Origin: Candidatus Baldrarchaeum yapensis
Lineage (GTDB): Archaea; Asgardarchaeota; Baldrarchaeia; Baldrarchaeales; Baldrarchaeaceae
Assembly: GCA_016840465.1 (NCBI GenBank)
Contig: JAEOSH010000031.1
Location: 1 to 24,002 of the forward strand
DNA: 24,002 nt
Direction of reading: 5' to 3'
In this document: positions 1 through 8,580 of the stretch, piece by piece
Position numbering within the stretch: position 1 is the stretch's first letter
Layout of the letters: each line of letters begins with the position of its first letter
Notes under the pieces: generated by a model
What the model was told of the DNA's origin: nothing
Seen by the model: only the letters and a program-made list of their open reading frames with translations
Databases searched by the model: none
Translations under genes and position numbers: made by a program

Positions 1-1507
1 GGTCCCAGGGGAGGGGGGAATCGGGGTCCCGTGGCCGATCGGTATACTCAGATAAATCGATCCCCGTAATCTTCTGCCCAGACCTCCAATCAACATCCCT
101 CGTCGCGATCAATTCGAGCAACTTTCCGAGCCTTCTATCCCCCAATGACAAGGCGGCCTGTATTTTTGCCCACCGCGGGTCCACAAACTCAAAATTCCTT
201 ATCCCCACAAGCGAAAGTTCCCTCCTCAGTCTTTCAATTCTCCTCCTCAACTCCCTCAGTGGCATCTGTGGCATCCACTGAAAGGGTGTATGAGGCTTGG
301 GAATAAAGGGGGTCACGCTTACCCGAACGGCATCGGGTGGAAATCCCAACTTCTTTACCTTTTCAACCAACTTCGCTATCTCAACAATATCGTCCATCGT
401 TTCGCTGGGAAGGCCTACCATAAAGTACAACTTTACATTTTTGATGCCGCACACTCTCGCAACTGAGCACGCCTGTAATATCTGCTCCTCGGTGAACGGC
501 TTATTTATGAACTCTCTCAATCTATAGGTGCCCGCCTCGGGCGCGAAAGTAACGGTTCTCTGGCCCCCCTCAGAAAGAGCCAAGGCGATGTCCTCATCGA
601 AGGAGTCGACCCTGAGTGAGGGCACGGATAGTCCATAACCTCTATTCACAACTTCCCAGCAGATGTCCTTGAAATTACGGTGATCGAAGACGGCAGCACC
701 TATCAGAACCACGTTTCTCACTCCCGTCGCATCAATTCCGACCTCAATAAGTTCCCTTATGCGACCAAGGCTGCGAGTCCTGAATGGCCTGTTCTGAAAC
801 CCTATGAGGCAGAACCGGCAACCCCGCACGCAACCCCTTGAAACTTCAAGCAGAAAGGATTTCCCAAATATCGGGCAGAACTTGCTATCCTCCTCAACCT
901 GCGGAATTATTTGCGCTACCGGGTACGGGTAATCATCTAGGTTCGTCGCAATTCTCCTTCTAATAACACCGGAAGAGAACTTTGGAACGTAAAAACCCTC
1001 CATTTCGGAAAGTTCCCTCAGAGCATCCTCCTTATGGTAATAGGTGCATGCATTCAGTAGATCGTCAAGCAGGATCTCCGCATCCCCGATCGCAAAGACG
1101 TCCACAAACTCCGCAATTGGTTCCGGATTCTCCCAAACGCATGGTCCTCCGGCGGCAATTATAGGGTCATTTTCTCCCCTCTCCTCAGATTTTAATGGAA
1201 TGCCTGACGACCTCAAGATCCTGAGCATGTTGATGTAATCGGTTTCGTATTGGAGCGAAAATGCGACTAGATCGAAGTTCTTCAGAGATTGGTGCGACTC
1301 CAGAGAATTTACAATTAGCGGTTCCGTATATGGCAGAAAGGCGCGCTCGCACAACACATCGTTCCTCATATTTGCAAGGGAGTATACGATGTGCACCGCA
1401 AGAGAGGTCATGCCAACGCGGTACACATTGGGGTACACTATGGCCATCTTAAACGGAACCTTCAACCAATTCTTACGCACAACGTTTATCTCTAAGATCC
1501 GACTCAT
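1..1507 (-). CDS. B12-binding-type radical SAM protein (3' end off window)
   Basis: Reading the minus strand from ATG at 1507-1505 gives one open frame to the window edge, about 502 residues with no stop. The radical SAM [4Fe-4S] motif C-x3-C-x2-C is at C226, C230 and C233 (GCVRGCRFC). The N-terminal ~200 residues, beginning around MAIVYPNVYRVGM, resemble the cobalamin-binding-like domain of the Elp3/MiaB/NifB-type superfamily. A later TFAPEAGTYRLREFINK segment is typical of these proteins. The ribosome binding site (AGGTGGGGCGG on the minus strand) lies directly before the ATG, 9 nt after the Nudix stop, so the two genes look co-transcribed. The family is established as AdoMet radical enzymes. 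The substrate cannot be told from sequence. The C-terminus is missing only because the window ends. Confidence 0.9.
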   Translation of the reverse strand, partial: MSRILEINVVRKNWLKVPFKMAIVYPNVYRVGMTSLAVHIVYSLANMRNDVLCERAFLPYTEPLIVNSLESHQSLKNFDLVAFSLQYETDYINMLRILRSSGIPLKSEERGENDPIIAAGGPCVWENPEPIAEFVDVFAIGDAEILLDDLLNACTYYHKEDALRELSEMEGFYVPKFSSGVIRRRIATNLDDYPYPVAQIIPQVEEDSKFCPIFGKSFLLEVSRGCVRGCRFCLIGFQNRPFRTRSLGRIRELIEVGIDATGVRNVVLIGAAVFDHRNFKDICWEVVNRGYGLSVPSLRVDSFDEDIALALSEGGQRTVTFAPEAGTYRLREFINKPFTEEQILQACSVARVCGIKNVKLYFMVGLPSETMDDIVEIAKLVEKVKKLGFPPDAVRVSVTPFIPKPHTPFQWMPQMPLRELRRRIERLRRELSLVGIRNFEFVDPRWAKIQAALSLGDRRLGKLLELIATRDVDWRSGQKITGIDLSEYTDRPRDPDSPLPWD

Positions 1508-1516
1508 CCGCCCCAC

Positions 1517-1933
1517 CTACAGGAGCCCCGCTGCCCTCAATATGACGACCGTATCGGGATGCATCTCATCAACTCGGCTTCTGATTTCCTCAGATGTGAA
1601 CCACCGCGCATCCGACAACTCCGAACTCGGAGACACAACTCCCCCAATCACCCTCGCAGTAAACACTATGTAAATTACGTGGAGTGTAACCCTATCTCCC
1701 TCCCTGACGATTCTGTCAAATGTTATCAGGTGGCGAAGAATGCGCACACTGAGCCCCGTCTCCTCCAAAACCTCGCGCCTCGCGCACTCCTCCAGTTTCT
1801 CGCCGAAATGGAGCCTGCCACCCGGCAGTATCCACTTTCCCTTCCAAAAACTTTCATAGCTGTGTTTTACAAGCAAAACCCTACCCTCGTCGTCGAAAAT
1901 CAACGCACCCACACCTATGAAAATATCACCCAA
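1517..1933 (-). CDS. Nudix hydrolase
   Basis: This 138-residue protein contains a perfect Nudix box (G-x5-E-x7-R-E-U-x-E-E-x-G-U) from G39 to L61, with catalytic glutamates at E54, E57 and E58. Length and single-domain layout are typical of small Nudix enzymes, which hydrolyse nucleoside diphosphates linked to another moiety. The substrate is not readable from sequence. The start is a TTG at 1933-1931 that overlaps the stop of the upstream ceramidase-like gene by 8 nt. An AAGGGGGAT ribosome binding site about 9 nt upstream supports translational coupling. The gene is the middle of a three-gene minus-strand run (ceramidase-like, Nudix, radical SAM). It ends with TAG, one of several genes here using TAG as a normal stop. 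Confidence 0.9.
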   Translation of the reverse strand: MGDIFIGVGALIFDDEGRVLLVKHSYESFWKGKWILPGGRLHFGEKLEECARREVLEETGLSVRILRHLITFDRIVREGDRVTLHVIYIVFTARVIGGVVSPSSELSDARWFTSEEIRSRVDEMHPDTVVILRAAGLL

Positions 1934-3158
1934 CTTTATCCCCCTTGACCTTGGATAGCAGCCCCAGCACGGCGCCGGTGATCATTGTCTTTGCATATTT
2001 GCTTATGCACATGTTCTCCTCATATAGACGTTCATTGTACTCGTCCTCGGGCACGAAGTAGCCGAGCATGTCGTTCACCGGACAGACAACAATGCAATTT
2101 CCTTGGACTTTTGATTTTAACTCAAGTCCCGTCCTCGCGAAAATCTCCCCGGGAAGCATGATTGCCAGGACGCCGCTCAGATCAACTATCGAAACCTCCG
2201 TTTCCACGCCCAAAAAATTCCTTACTCTGACGGTAAATCGCCTGACAACCCCCTCTGTGAACATTTGCTTCAGGTTGGGGTTCCCTAGCGGTATCTTAAG
2301 CGACCCCGAATACACTCTTAGCCGTCCCTCCTCCAGTGATGTCTTAGAACCGAGAATATTGACCACGCACTCCGCAAGTCTCTCACCATACTCATGAGCA
2401 ATACCGTAGATGGCCGCCCTCTCGCCCTCTCGCTGTACAAGGGGCTCAACATCCCCCTGTGCGCCATTTAGGAATATGGAAACACCTCCCAACTCCTCCT
2501 CAACTTTATTACATAGAAATCCGGGAAAATCGGCAGATATTTTTGTTCCGGCGTCCGTAATTGTGGGATGTGATGCGAAATTTATCACGGTTGCTATATT
2601 TTCGTCATCACTGGAAAACTGCAACACGGTGAGAGAGTTATCGACCGCCCCGCCCTTTCTTCTCCTGTTTACAGTCATGTTCTCAACCCTTCCGACCGCC
2701 ACATACCCCTGCGCCTCCTTCATGTTTTTTAGCGCGTCCAAAACGCTCTCAATGATTTTCTCTCTCAGCATGCCGATGTACTTCATCCGAATATAGGAAT
2801 CAAAGGTTCCACCGAAGAACCCAATAATATCGGGAGCAGAGTGTGTATGCGTTGCACAAATGAATATATGGTCCTCAGGAATGCCAAACATGTCGTTTAT
2901 TTGACTTTTTAGCATTCTGACATCATCATATGGGATTCCCCACAGATCTACCGACGTTATGACCACCGTGTCCACGTTATTGCTTATTACAACTGTGCGC
3001 GCCCAAAGGTCATCATTTACCCCGGTGCTGTACCTTCTGAACCCCGTTCCCGCGAGGGGGACATCCTGCTCAGGGGTTATTTTCACACGTGATGCTCCGA
3101 CTAGGAGGGTGGGCTTCGAATCCTTATCCATTTTTACCACGTCCCATGGAGTTACCAC
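1926..3158 (-). CDS. Neutral/alkaline non-lysosomal ceramidase N-terminal domain protein
   Basis: About 410 residues. The N-terminus has the family signature VKITPEQDVPLAGTG, followed by a CATHTHSAPD segment (metal-ligand His pair of the ceramidase fold), a NFASHPT motif and NGAQGDVEP, equivalent to the family's NGaaGDvnP. These are hallmarks of Pfam's ceramidase_alk N-terminal domain. True ceramidases have an extra C-terminal domain and a signal peptide; neither is evident, so this is probably a cytosolic amidase-like protein of unknown substrate. The start could be GTG at 3158 (GGTGAG upstream) or ATG at 3131. It is the first gene of the minus-strand run and is divergent from the UppP-like gene. 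Confidence 0.85.
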   Translation of the reverse strand: MVTPWDVVKMDKDSKPTLLVGASRVKITPEQDVPLAGTGFRRYSTGVNDDLWARTVVISNNVDTVVITSVDLWGIPYDDVRMLKSQINDMFGIPEDHIFICATHTHSAPDIIGFFGGTFDSYIRMKYIGMLREKIIESVLDALKNMKEAQGYVAVGRVENMTVNRRRKGGAVDNSLTVLQFSSDDENIATVINFASHPTITDAGTKISADFPGFLCNKVEEELGGVSIFLNGAQGDVEPLVQREGERAAIYGIAHEYGERLAECVVNILGSKTSLEEGRLRVYSGSLKIPLGNPNLKQMFTEGVVRRFTVRVRNFLGVETEVSIVDLSGVLAIMLPGEIFARTGLELKSKVQGNCIVVCPVNDMLGYFVPEDEYNERLYEENMCISKYAKTMITGAVLGLLSKVKGDKVG

Positions 3159-3234
3159 AGCGCATTCTCACCTTCGGAGGCAAAATATTTTTTGGAACCT
3201 GAAGCCTTAGTGCCAAGCGGTAGTGGTGGCACCA

Positions 3235-4053
3235 ATGGATCTGCTTACGTATATACTCCTAGGTCTAATTCAAGGGTTTCTCGAGTGGATACCGGTAAGT
3301 AGCGAGGCCTTCCTCTTCCTATTCCTTGTGGTGCTCGGAGAGGAGCCCCTCTCAGCCCTCCTCCTCTCAATAGCAATACACCTATCTTCCGCACTCGCTG
3401 CAATCACATATTACTTCAAGGACTATCATTCCATGGCAAGATCGGTGCTTCGCAGGCACAGAAATTCTTCCAAAAGGATGCTTTCATTTATACTCGTCGC
3501 AACACTGTTCTCTGCGATTTCCGCCGTGCCTCTCTTCCTGCTATTATGCAAGTTCTTCGGCGAAATGAGAGTTTCGGCACTCATCGCACTCGGAATGGTT
3601 GGTTGCGCAATGATAGCTACAGGGGGCTTCATGAGAAGTTTCAAGAGACCTCCGGCACTGCGCGGATATGACGAGATAAACGTATTAGACAGCATAATAT
3701 TTGGTCTGATTCAGGGGCTGTCGGTGATCCCAGGGGTCAGCAGATCCGGGGTAACGATAACAGCGATGCTCGCAAGGAAATTTGACAAAGAAGTTGCCGT
3801 AAAGGTGTCATTCCTGTGTGCCCCGCCGATCATAATATGTGCGGTAAGCTTCGAGGCGTTAATGGCGTCGGCGGGCACGCTTTTTGCGACAGAAATCGAC
3901 ATGGGTGGGCTGGTCACTGCATGTATGACGGCGTATGTGGCCTCACTAATAGGCATAAAATTTATAACGAAACTCGCCGAGAGGCTCGATTTTTCACTTT
4001 TCTTGATATGCATGGGATTGTTTCTGCTGCTGAATGTGTTGTTGCTCATTTAA
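3235..4053 (+). CDS. Undecaprenyl-diphosphatase (UppP/BacA) family membrane protein
   Basis: Polytopic membrane protein of 272 residues, with two family motifs. The N-terminal QGFLEWIPVSSEA (from Q13) corresponds to the (E/Q)-x3-E motif, and IPGVSRSGVTIT carries the P-G-x-S-R-S-G-x-T signature. Family members dephosphorylate polyprenyl diphosphates at the membrane, recycling lipid carriers; in an archaeon the substrate would be an archaeal polyprenyl lipid (inference). The first Glu is Gln and the active-site His that follows the SST segment in the E. coli enzyme is Phe26. I chose ATG 3235, preceded by GGTGG, over an in-frame GTG 12 nt upstream. A+T-rich sequence near 3182-3192 could hold the promoter shared with the divergent ceramidase-like gene. 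Confidence 0.85.
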   Translation: MDLLTYILLGLIQGFLEWIPVSSEAFLFLFLVVLGEEPLSALLLSIAIHLSSALAAITYYFKDYHSMARSVLRRHRNSSKRMLSFILVATLFSAISAVPLFLLLCKFFGEMRVSALIALGMVGCAMIATGGFMRSFKRPPALRGYDEINVLDSIIFGLIQGLSVIPGVSRSGVTITAMLARKFDKEVAVKVSFLCAPPIIICAVSFEALMASAGTLFATEIDMGGLVTACMTAYVASLIGIKFITKLAERLDFSLFLICMGLFLLLNVLLLI

Positions 4054-4281
4054 CGGTTTAAAACGAAATATTAGGCCGAAGTTTACGAGAGAAGGCGCCT
4101 CACGTGAGAACATCAATTACCGGAGAGGAAAATTTTTATTGTAATAACCACCCTCCATAACACTACTACCACGGCACGGCCGGCTGATAGAAAAATGCAC
4201 TCCTTCATAATAATACGGACAAAAATTTCGAAAAAAGAAAAGAAGCGGTGGTAAATCGCCAAGTTTAGGGGATGATTTACA
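4054..4281. other. Intergenic region, no gene seen
   Basis: No convincing coding sequence or structural RNA is visible. It contains a perfect 10-bp palindrome CTCACGTGAG at 4099-4108, an A+T-rich TATA-like stretch (AATTTTTATT) at 4131-4140, and a purine-rich tract near 4222-4244. These could be promoter and operator elements for the 20-codon ORF and the DUF389 gene downstream. Confidence 0.4.
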
Positions 4282-4344
4282 ATGATCTATTTCTTGAGGC
4301 GTTTCGCGCGCCTCGCGCTCTTTTTGGTAGAAGCTATCGAGTGA
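4282..4344 (+). CDS. Possible 20-codon leader ORF upstream of DUF389 gene
   Basis: ATG at 4282 opens a 20-residue frame (MIYFLRRFARLALFLVEAIE) ending in TGA, 10 nt before the DUF389 ATG. An AGGGGATG ribosome-binding-like sequence precedes it. The peptide is hydrophobic with a basic patch, and the DNA has a 6-bp inverted repeat (GAGGCG / CGCCTC) inside it. It could be a small membrane peptide, a leader coupling translation to the next gene, or chance. No family is recognised. Confidence 0.3.
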   Translation: MIYFLRRFARLALFLVEAIE

Positions 4345-4354
4345 GGGAGAGAAT

Positions 4355-5350
4355 ATGAAGAAGATAGAACTTTATCTCACAAAGGACAGTTTTGAGAGGG
4401 CAAAGAATCTCCTAGAGTTGTGGGGCATCCGCTTCTACTACCAGAGAATGGCATCGGGAGAGAACGTCGTCTACCGCATCGATATGTTAATACCCGACGA
4501 AAAGGTCGATGACATAATTCACAAACTCAAGTCCTACATGGACTTCAGGTATCTAAAGGACATGCTCATAATAACGGACATTGAGGCAATGGTCGCGAAG
4601 GGGGCCAAAAAGGCCGACATGACGAAGAATATGAGGGTACGGACTCCCCTCGAGAAACTCCTACTGATCGCAGACAAGTACACCGCACTCGACAAAATGA
4701 AAGTTGTTCTCGTCGCACTTGCAGGACTAGTTTCACTGGTAGGGTTGCTTCTGAATAACATCACGATAATAATAGGAGCCATGCTCTTAGCCCCGATCCT
4801 AGGGCCAATATATAGCTTCTCGATAAACTCCGTCCTCGGAAAGACGAAGAACTCAATAATGGCTCTACTATCTCTGTTCGCGTACATAGGAGTCGTGATG
4901 TTAGCATCGTTTTTAATGACATTCGTCTTCGTATCTCTGAAACACGAAGTTCCGCTCACGGAGGAGATAATTGTAAGAACAAAACCGAATCTCATTTATG
5001 TACTGATGGCCGCAATGCTGGGCTTTGCAGCAATACTAGCAATAGTCTGGGGAGTCCCCGAAATGCTGGTCGGAGTTGCAATAGCGGCGGCAATCTTACC
5101 TTCTGCGGCCGTTGCAGGAATATCCCTCGGTATACTAAACCCTATCATGTTCCTAGGATCGCTGATATTAACGCTGGAGAACGTATTTGGCCTCCTTATA
5201 GGCGCACTGGTCGCGCCGCTTGTCCTGAAGATCGCACCGAAGGAATACACGGAAAAAGAGATTGCAAAAATGCACACAGCACGAATGATAGTGTTGCTAA
5301 TGCTCATGACAATCAGCGTCATAGTAATAGACCTGGTCTTTCACATATAG
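4355..5350 (+). CDS. DUF389 family integral membrane protein (TIGR00341-like)
   Basis: A protein of 331 residues with a soluble N-terminal domain of about 100 residues followed by several hydrophobic segments. The diagnostic IIIGAMLLAPILGPI segment lies near residues 138-152, and a long hydrophobic alanine-rich stretch (AIAAAILPSAAVAGISLGI) near 240-258. These match the DUF389 family, which is widespread in archaea and bacteria with no established biochemical role. The start is supported by a GAGGGAGAG ribosome binding site. The stop is TAG. The next gene converges on it 15 nt away on the minus strand. Confidence 0.85.
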   Translation: MKKIELYLTKDSFERAKNLLELWGIRFYYQRMASGENVVYRIDMLIPDEKVDDIIHKLKSYMDFRYLKDMLIITDIEAMVAKGAKKADMTKNMRVRTPLEKLLLIADKYTALDKMKVVLVALAGLVSLVGLLLNNITIIIGAMLLAPILGPIYSFSINSVLGKTKNSIMALLSLFAYIGVVMLASFLMTFVFVSLKHEVPLTEEIIVRTKPNLIYVLMAAMLGFAAILAIVWGVPEMLVGVAIAAAILPSAAVAGISLGILNPIMFLGSLILTLENVFGLLIGALVAPLVLKIAPKEYTEKEIAKMHTARMIVLLMLMTISVIVIDLVFHI

Positions 5351-5365
5351 TGCAGCTGCGAAAAA

Positions 5366-6457
5366 TCATTGAACGATGCGCGGAACTTTTTCCCACTCCT
5401 CCTCAAGTACCATCGTGCATCCAGCATCTATGTGGCGGACCCAGTATATTCCGGGCGGCAAGATGTTATACTTAGGAAGCGGTGGTATTTTCTCCCCGTA
5501 GGCAAGCTTAACATAAATGTACGGGAGGTTCCCGATCCATCCCTTCCCGAGCTTTTTGGTCGCATATGTGAAGAAGTAGCTAGTGGTGAAGAAGCGCCCT
5601 GCATTTATTTCGGTAGGACAGGGTTCTCCGTCTTTATTCTCCTTCAAATCAACACAAAATATCCCGTTTGGTTCCGGGTCTATCGCAAGTATGGCCTCGG
5701 TTGCGACCTCATTAACCATGTCGTCGTGGATTGTGCGCTGGACGGCTGGAGTCCCAGTTATCCCGCTGGGAGCGAGGTGTGGATATATGTACTCCAGCCT
5801 CTCTCTAGCTTGTGAGACAACAAGCTCCCCGTCCTTCCAAACACTATGAAATGCAAGATTTCTCCCTGGGAGGTACTCCTGCGCTATGAACTCCCAGTCG
5901 ACACCTCGCGAATACCAGTACATTATCCAGTGGTAGGCGGTTTCAAAATTCCGAGCCAGGGTGCTCCCGCGTCCCCCGGCGCCGCGGGTGGCTCTGATCC
6001 ATATGGGAGAGCCTAGCTCCTCGAATGCCTTTCGAATGTCCTCCTCCAGATGGTCACGCCTGATTTTAATCGTTTTCGCAACCGGAATTCCCTTCTTATC
6101 CCATATCCTGGCACTCTCAAACTTATCCTGACAGATCCTTATTGTCCTCCTGCTTGGCAGAAAGATGATCGCATTTATCTTCTCCCTGTTCTCCGAAATC
6201 GCAAGAACTTCGACGTCCGGTTGCGGGTGCACGAATTCTATCTTCTCCCGCTCGATTATCTCGTTAAGCGCATCCACGTAGGCCGGATCTGTACAGCGCG
6301 GCACCAAATACATCTTGTCCACATGCCTGTTCAACTTAGTGTGCCATAGGCTTGCATCCGTCCCCACAATGTAAAACTTCTCGGGCGCATCCCTCAATGA
6401 CAGCACAAAATTGACACCTGCGGGACCCCCACACCCCGTCACCATTACACGCTTCAT
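5366..6457 (-). CDS. ATP-grasp enzyme, carbamoyl-phosphate-synthase-like
   Basis: The N-terminus has a Rossmann-like preATP-grasp fold (MKRVMVTGCGGPAGVNFVLSL). The ATP-grasp domain follows: KFESARIWDKKGIPVAKT, a glycine-rich RATRGAGGRGS phosphate loop, and a metal-binding EINAGRF near the C-terminus. This layout matches stand-alone CarB-like ATP-grasp ligases, which join a carboxylate to an amine using ATP. The exact substrate is not readable. I chose ATG at 6457-6455 (363 residues) because GGGGAG lies about 10 nt upstream; a longer frame back to 6523 would overlap the upstream thiolase gene without a better ribosome binding site. It is the last gene of the minus-strand run with the tRNA thiolase. 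Confidence 0.85.
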   Translation of the reverse strand: MKRVMVTGCGGPAGVNFVLSLRDAPEKFYIVGTDASLWHTKLNRHVDKMYLVPRCTDPAYVDALNEIIEREKIEFVHPQPDVEVLAISENREKINAIIFLPSRRTIRICQDKFESARIWDKKGIPVAKTIKIRRDHLEEDIRKAFEELGSPIWIRATRGAGGRGSTLARNFETAYHWIMYWYSRGVDWEFIAQEYLPGRNLAFHSVWKDGELVVSQARERLEYIYPHLAPSGITGTPAVQRTIHDDMVNEVATEAILAIDPEPNGIFCVDLKENKDGEPCPTEINAGRFFTTSYFFTYATKKLGKGWIGNLPYIYVKLAYGEKIPPLPKYNILPPGIYWVRHIDAGCTMVLEEEWEKVPRIVQ

Positions 6458-6486
6458 ACAATCACACTCCCCTAAAATTCGTAGAC

Positions 6487-7446
6487 TTAACTTAAAACTC
6501 CCATTCTTCGGAGAAGTTCGCAAGCCTTACATATGCTTCCGGAGGAGGGCTCGCCGCAGATCTCACACTCCCTCACCGGCTGCTCACCCGGCTCCCAACC
6601 GAGGGAATCCGCCATCCTTAGGAGCCGGTCGTGGAACCTCAGAATGGAGTACTTCACGGAGGGGATCCTCCTCTCCAAATCGTTAAGTATCCTTCTCACC
6701 TCCCCCCTGAGAACATCCCCTCTGTAGGGGCATGGCTCCGGGTAGTACTCTATTCCCCTTAGCTGCGCATAGAGTATTATCTCCCTCGATGAAATCTCAC
6801 AGAGAGGCTTGACCCTTGGCACGAACTTCTCGTGAGTCTTCTCCTGAACCCTCTTAACCCTGAACAACCTTTCAAAATCCCCCTTTATCACATTCATGAA
6901 TATCGTCTCTACCTCATCATCCAGGTTATGTGCGGTTGCCAATTTGTCGGCGCCCAACTCTCTCGCGGTGACGTTCAGCGCCTTTCTCCTGAGAACTCCG
7001 CACACCGTGCACGGCCTCACCCCTATTTTTCGGCAGAGATCCACAACTTCATCCAGCGAAATTCCGAACATCTCTTTGAAAGAAACCATCACGTGCTCGA
7101 CTCCCAGTTTTTTCGATAGTCTTGTCGCGAATTTTATGCACACATCGCGGTATCCGCTAATTCCCTCATCGACCGTGATCGCGATGACTTCCGACTTGGG
7201 GAAGTTCTGCTCTATCTTGTTCAACACGTATAGAAGAACATTACTATCCTTTCCGCCCGAAACCGCAACTGCTATTCGATCATCCTCCCTGAACATGTCA
7301 TATTTCGAAATGGTGCGCTGAACTCTTCTCTCAAATCCCTTGATAAAGCAGGGACCGCACAGCGAAATCCCCGAAACCCTATCGGTAAATACAGCACTGC
7401 GTCTCTTACAGACACTGCAGACGCTATCACTCATACCTATCTTCAT
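6487..7446 (-). CDS. tRNA 2-thiolation PP-loop enzyme (TtuA/Ncs6/CTU1 family)
   Basis: 319 residues. An N-terminal zinc site (C10-x2-C13, C30-x2-C33) leads into the PP-loop SGGKDS at residues 63-68. The catalytic cysteines match the TtuA pattern: C146-x2-C149 and C239 (PEPCPY), which in studied TtuA enzymes bind a [4Fe-4S] cluster. A C-terminal CEICGEP...CKAC zinc site completes the typical architecture. The enzyme adenylates tRNA uridine and exchanges oxygen for sulfur; in thermophiles this stabilises tRNA. All key residues are present, so it should be functional. The start may be ATG 7446 or the in-frame ATG at 7434. It lies between the membrane protein upstream and the ATP-grasp gene downstream on the same strand. 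Confidence 0.9.
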   Translation of the reverse strand: MKIGMSDSVCSVCKRRSAVFTDRVSGISLCGPCFIKGFERRVQRTISKYDMFREDDRIAVAVSGGKDSNVLLYVLNKIEQNFPKSEVIAITVDEGISGYRDVCIKFATRLSKKLGVEHVMVSFKEMFGISLDEVVDLCRKIGVRPCTVCGVLRRKALNVTARELGADKLATAHNLDDEVETIFMNVIKGDFERLFRVKRVQEKTHEKFVPRVKPLCEISSREIILYAQLRGIEYYPEPCPYRGDVLRGEVRRILNDLERRIPSVKYSILRFHDRLLRMADSLGWEPGEQPVRECEICGEPSSGSICKACELLRRMGVLS

Positions 7447-7489
7447 CGAACATCACTCGTATGTTCAATGGCGGGCCACACATAGAAAC

Positions 7490-8319
7490 TTATGCCATCC
7501 GGAAATGTTGCTGCTGTTCGTATACAATCGGCTGTTCCACGACAACGTGCACCGTCGCGTACGGAACTCCCATCTTCACAAGGTACGAGTGGACCCTCCT
7601 CGCAAACCTCGCGTTGAAAAACTTGAGATGCACCACCGTCGTCAGATATATCGGAACCCGCCAAGGAGCAATGTATTCACCACGAAGAAAATCGCCTCCT
7701 CCACCGAAAACCTCGTGAACAGCATGACCAGTAGCCCCAAAAGCACACCCATGCTCGCAAACCCGCGCATGTAGATCAGCAGATGATCCCCGACACTTAT
7801 GATCTTATTCCTACTCTTGTCATAAATGTACCAGCCGCTGTCAATCAGCGCCCATATCACCGGAACGATTGCAACAAAAACCGGAGCAAGCACGATTATT
7901 ATCATAAGTATCGGAACTTCCACAATCTTGAATAAATTCTTGATAATACCTGCCTCCACCATCCTGCTCAGTATGGTGTTCAAAATGCCGAAAAGAAACA
8001 ACATCGGAATAACCGACCGCGTAACTCCCTCCCTGAAAATCGCATTCATCCAGCTATACTCCTTCACCTGCTGCTTGAGCAAAAACGAGCCACCGGTATC
8101 CGCAAGATTAACAGATGGACCGGGCACCACAACCCTCAGCAGCTTAAACAGAAATCTGAACCCTTTCTCCGATAAAACAACGGAACACGTCACAAACCAT
8201 ATCAGCACGCCCGACGCGGTCACCAGCACCATGATGAATGGAAGTATCAAAAGGTAAAACACCATCAGCGCCAGTATCGTCAGAAACCGCAAAATCCTGA
8301 GGAGATCCCTTATACCCAC
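7490..8319 (-). pseudogene. Polytopic membrane protein of unknown family, frameshifted near its C-terminus
   Basis: From ATG 8319 the frame encodes 225 residues with several hydrophobic segments and stops at 7642-7644. Just before the stop, at the G-run 7657-7659 (CCC on the plus strand), one extra G would turn the ending LGGFRYI-stop into LGGVPIYLTTVVHLKFF and continue in frame for about 55 more residues (ending QQQHFRMA) to a TAA at 7490-7492. The downstream frame is strongly protein-like (amphipathic, basic, with a valine-rich strand). I infer the intact protein is about 281 residues and that a one-base shortfall, biological or a sequencing error, breaks it here. I do not recognise the family. 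It is the first gene of the minus-strand run. Confidence 0.65.
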
Positions 8320-8580
8320 AAAATCGCCCCTACTTTACATCGAAAAACCATCAAATAAAGTCTTCGAATCGTACGATGAATGTATTACTTTCCTCGAATG
8401 CAGTATAACACGTGATCAACAAAAGTAGAGAAAATTCAGATACTGATGTTTTCGATTTTTGATAAAAATCTTGTGTGCCAAAAGTGGGCCCCAATCGGTA
8501 TTATATAGAGGGATCCCGGCAACAAATCAAGTAGTTTAAGAACAAGAGCGAAAACAAAAATATTACCCATTTATCGAGGT
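8320..8580. other. Divergent intergenic region with hairpin and TATA-like sites
   Basis: No gene is seen. The region contains a perfect 7-bp inverted repeat, GATTTTT / AAAAATC (8454-8460 and 8464-8470, 3-nt spacer), a TATTATATAG TATA-like site near 8498-8508, and AAAAATATTA near 8556-8565 that may be the TATA box of the gene starting at 8581. These are likely promoter and operator sequences for the divergent pair. Confidence 0.4.

Noticed and set aside
7443-7664. 73-codon minus-strand frame after the membrane protein
   Set aside because: Its sequence is not protein-like; the alternative frame that continues the membrane protein is much better.
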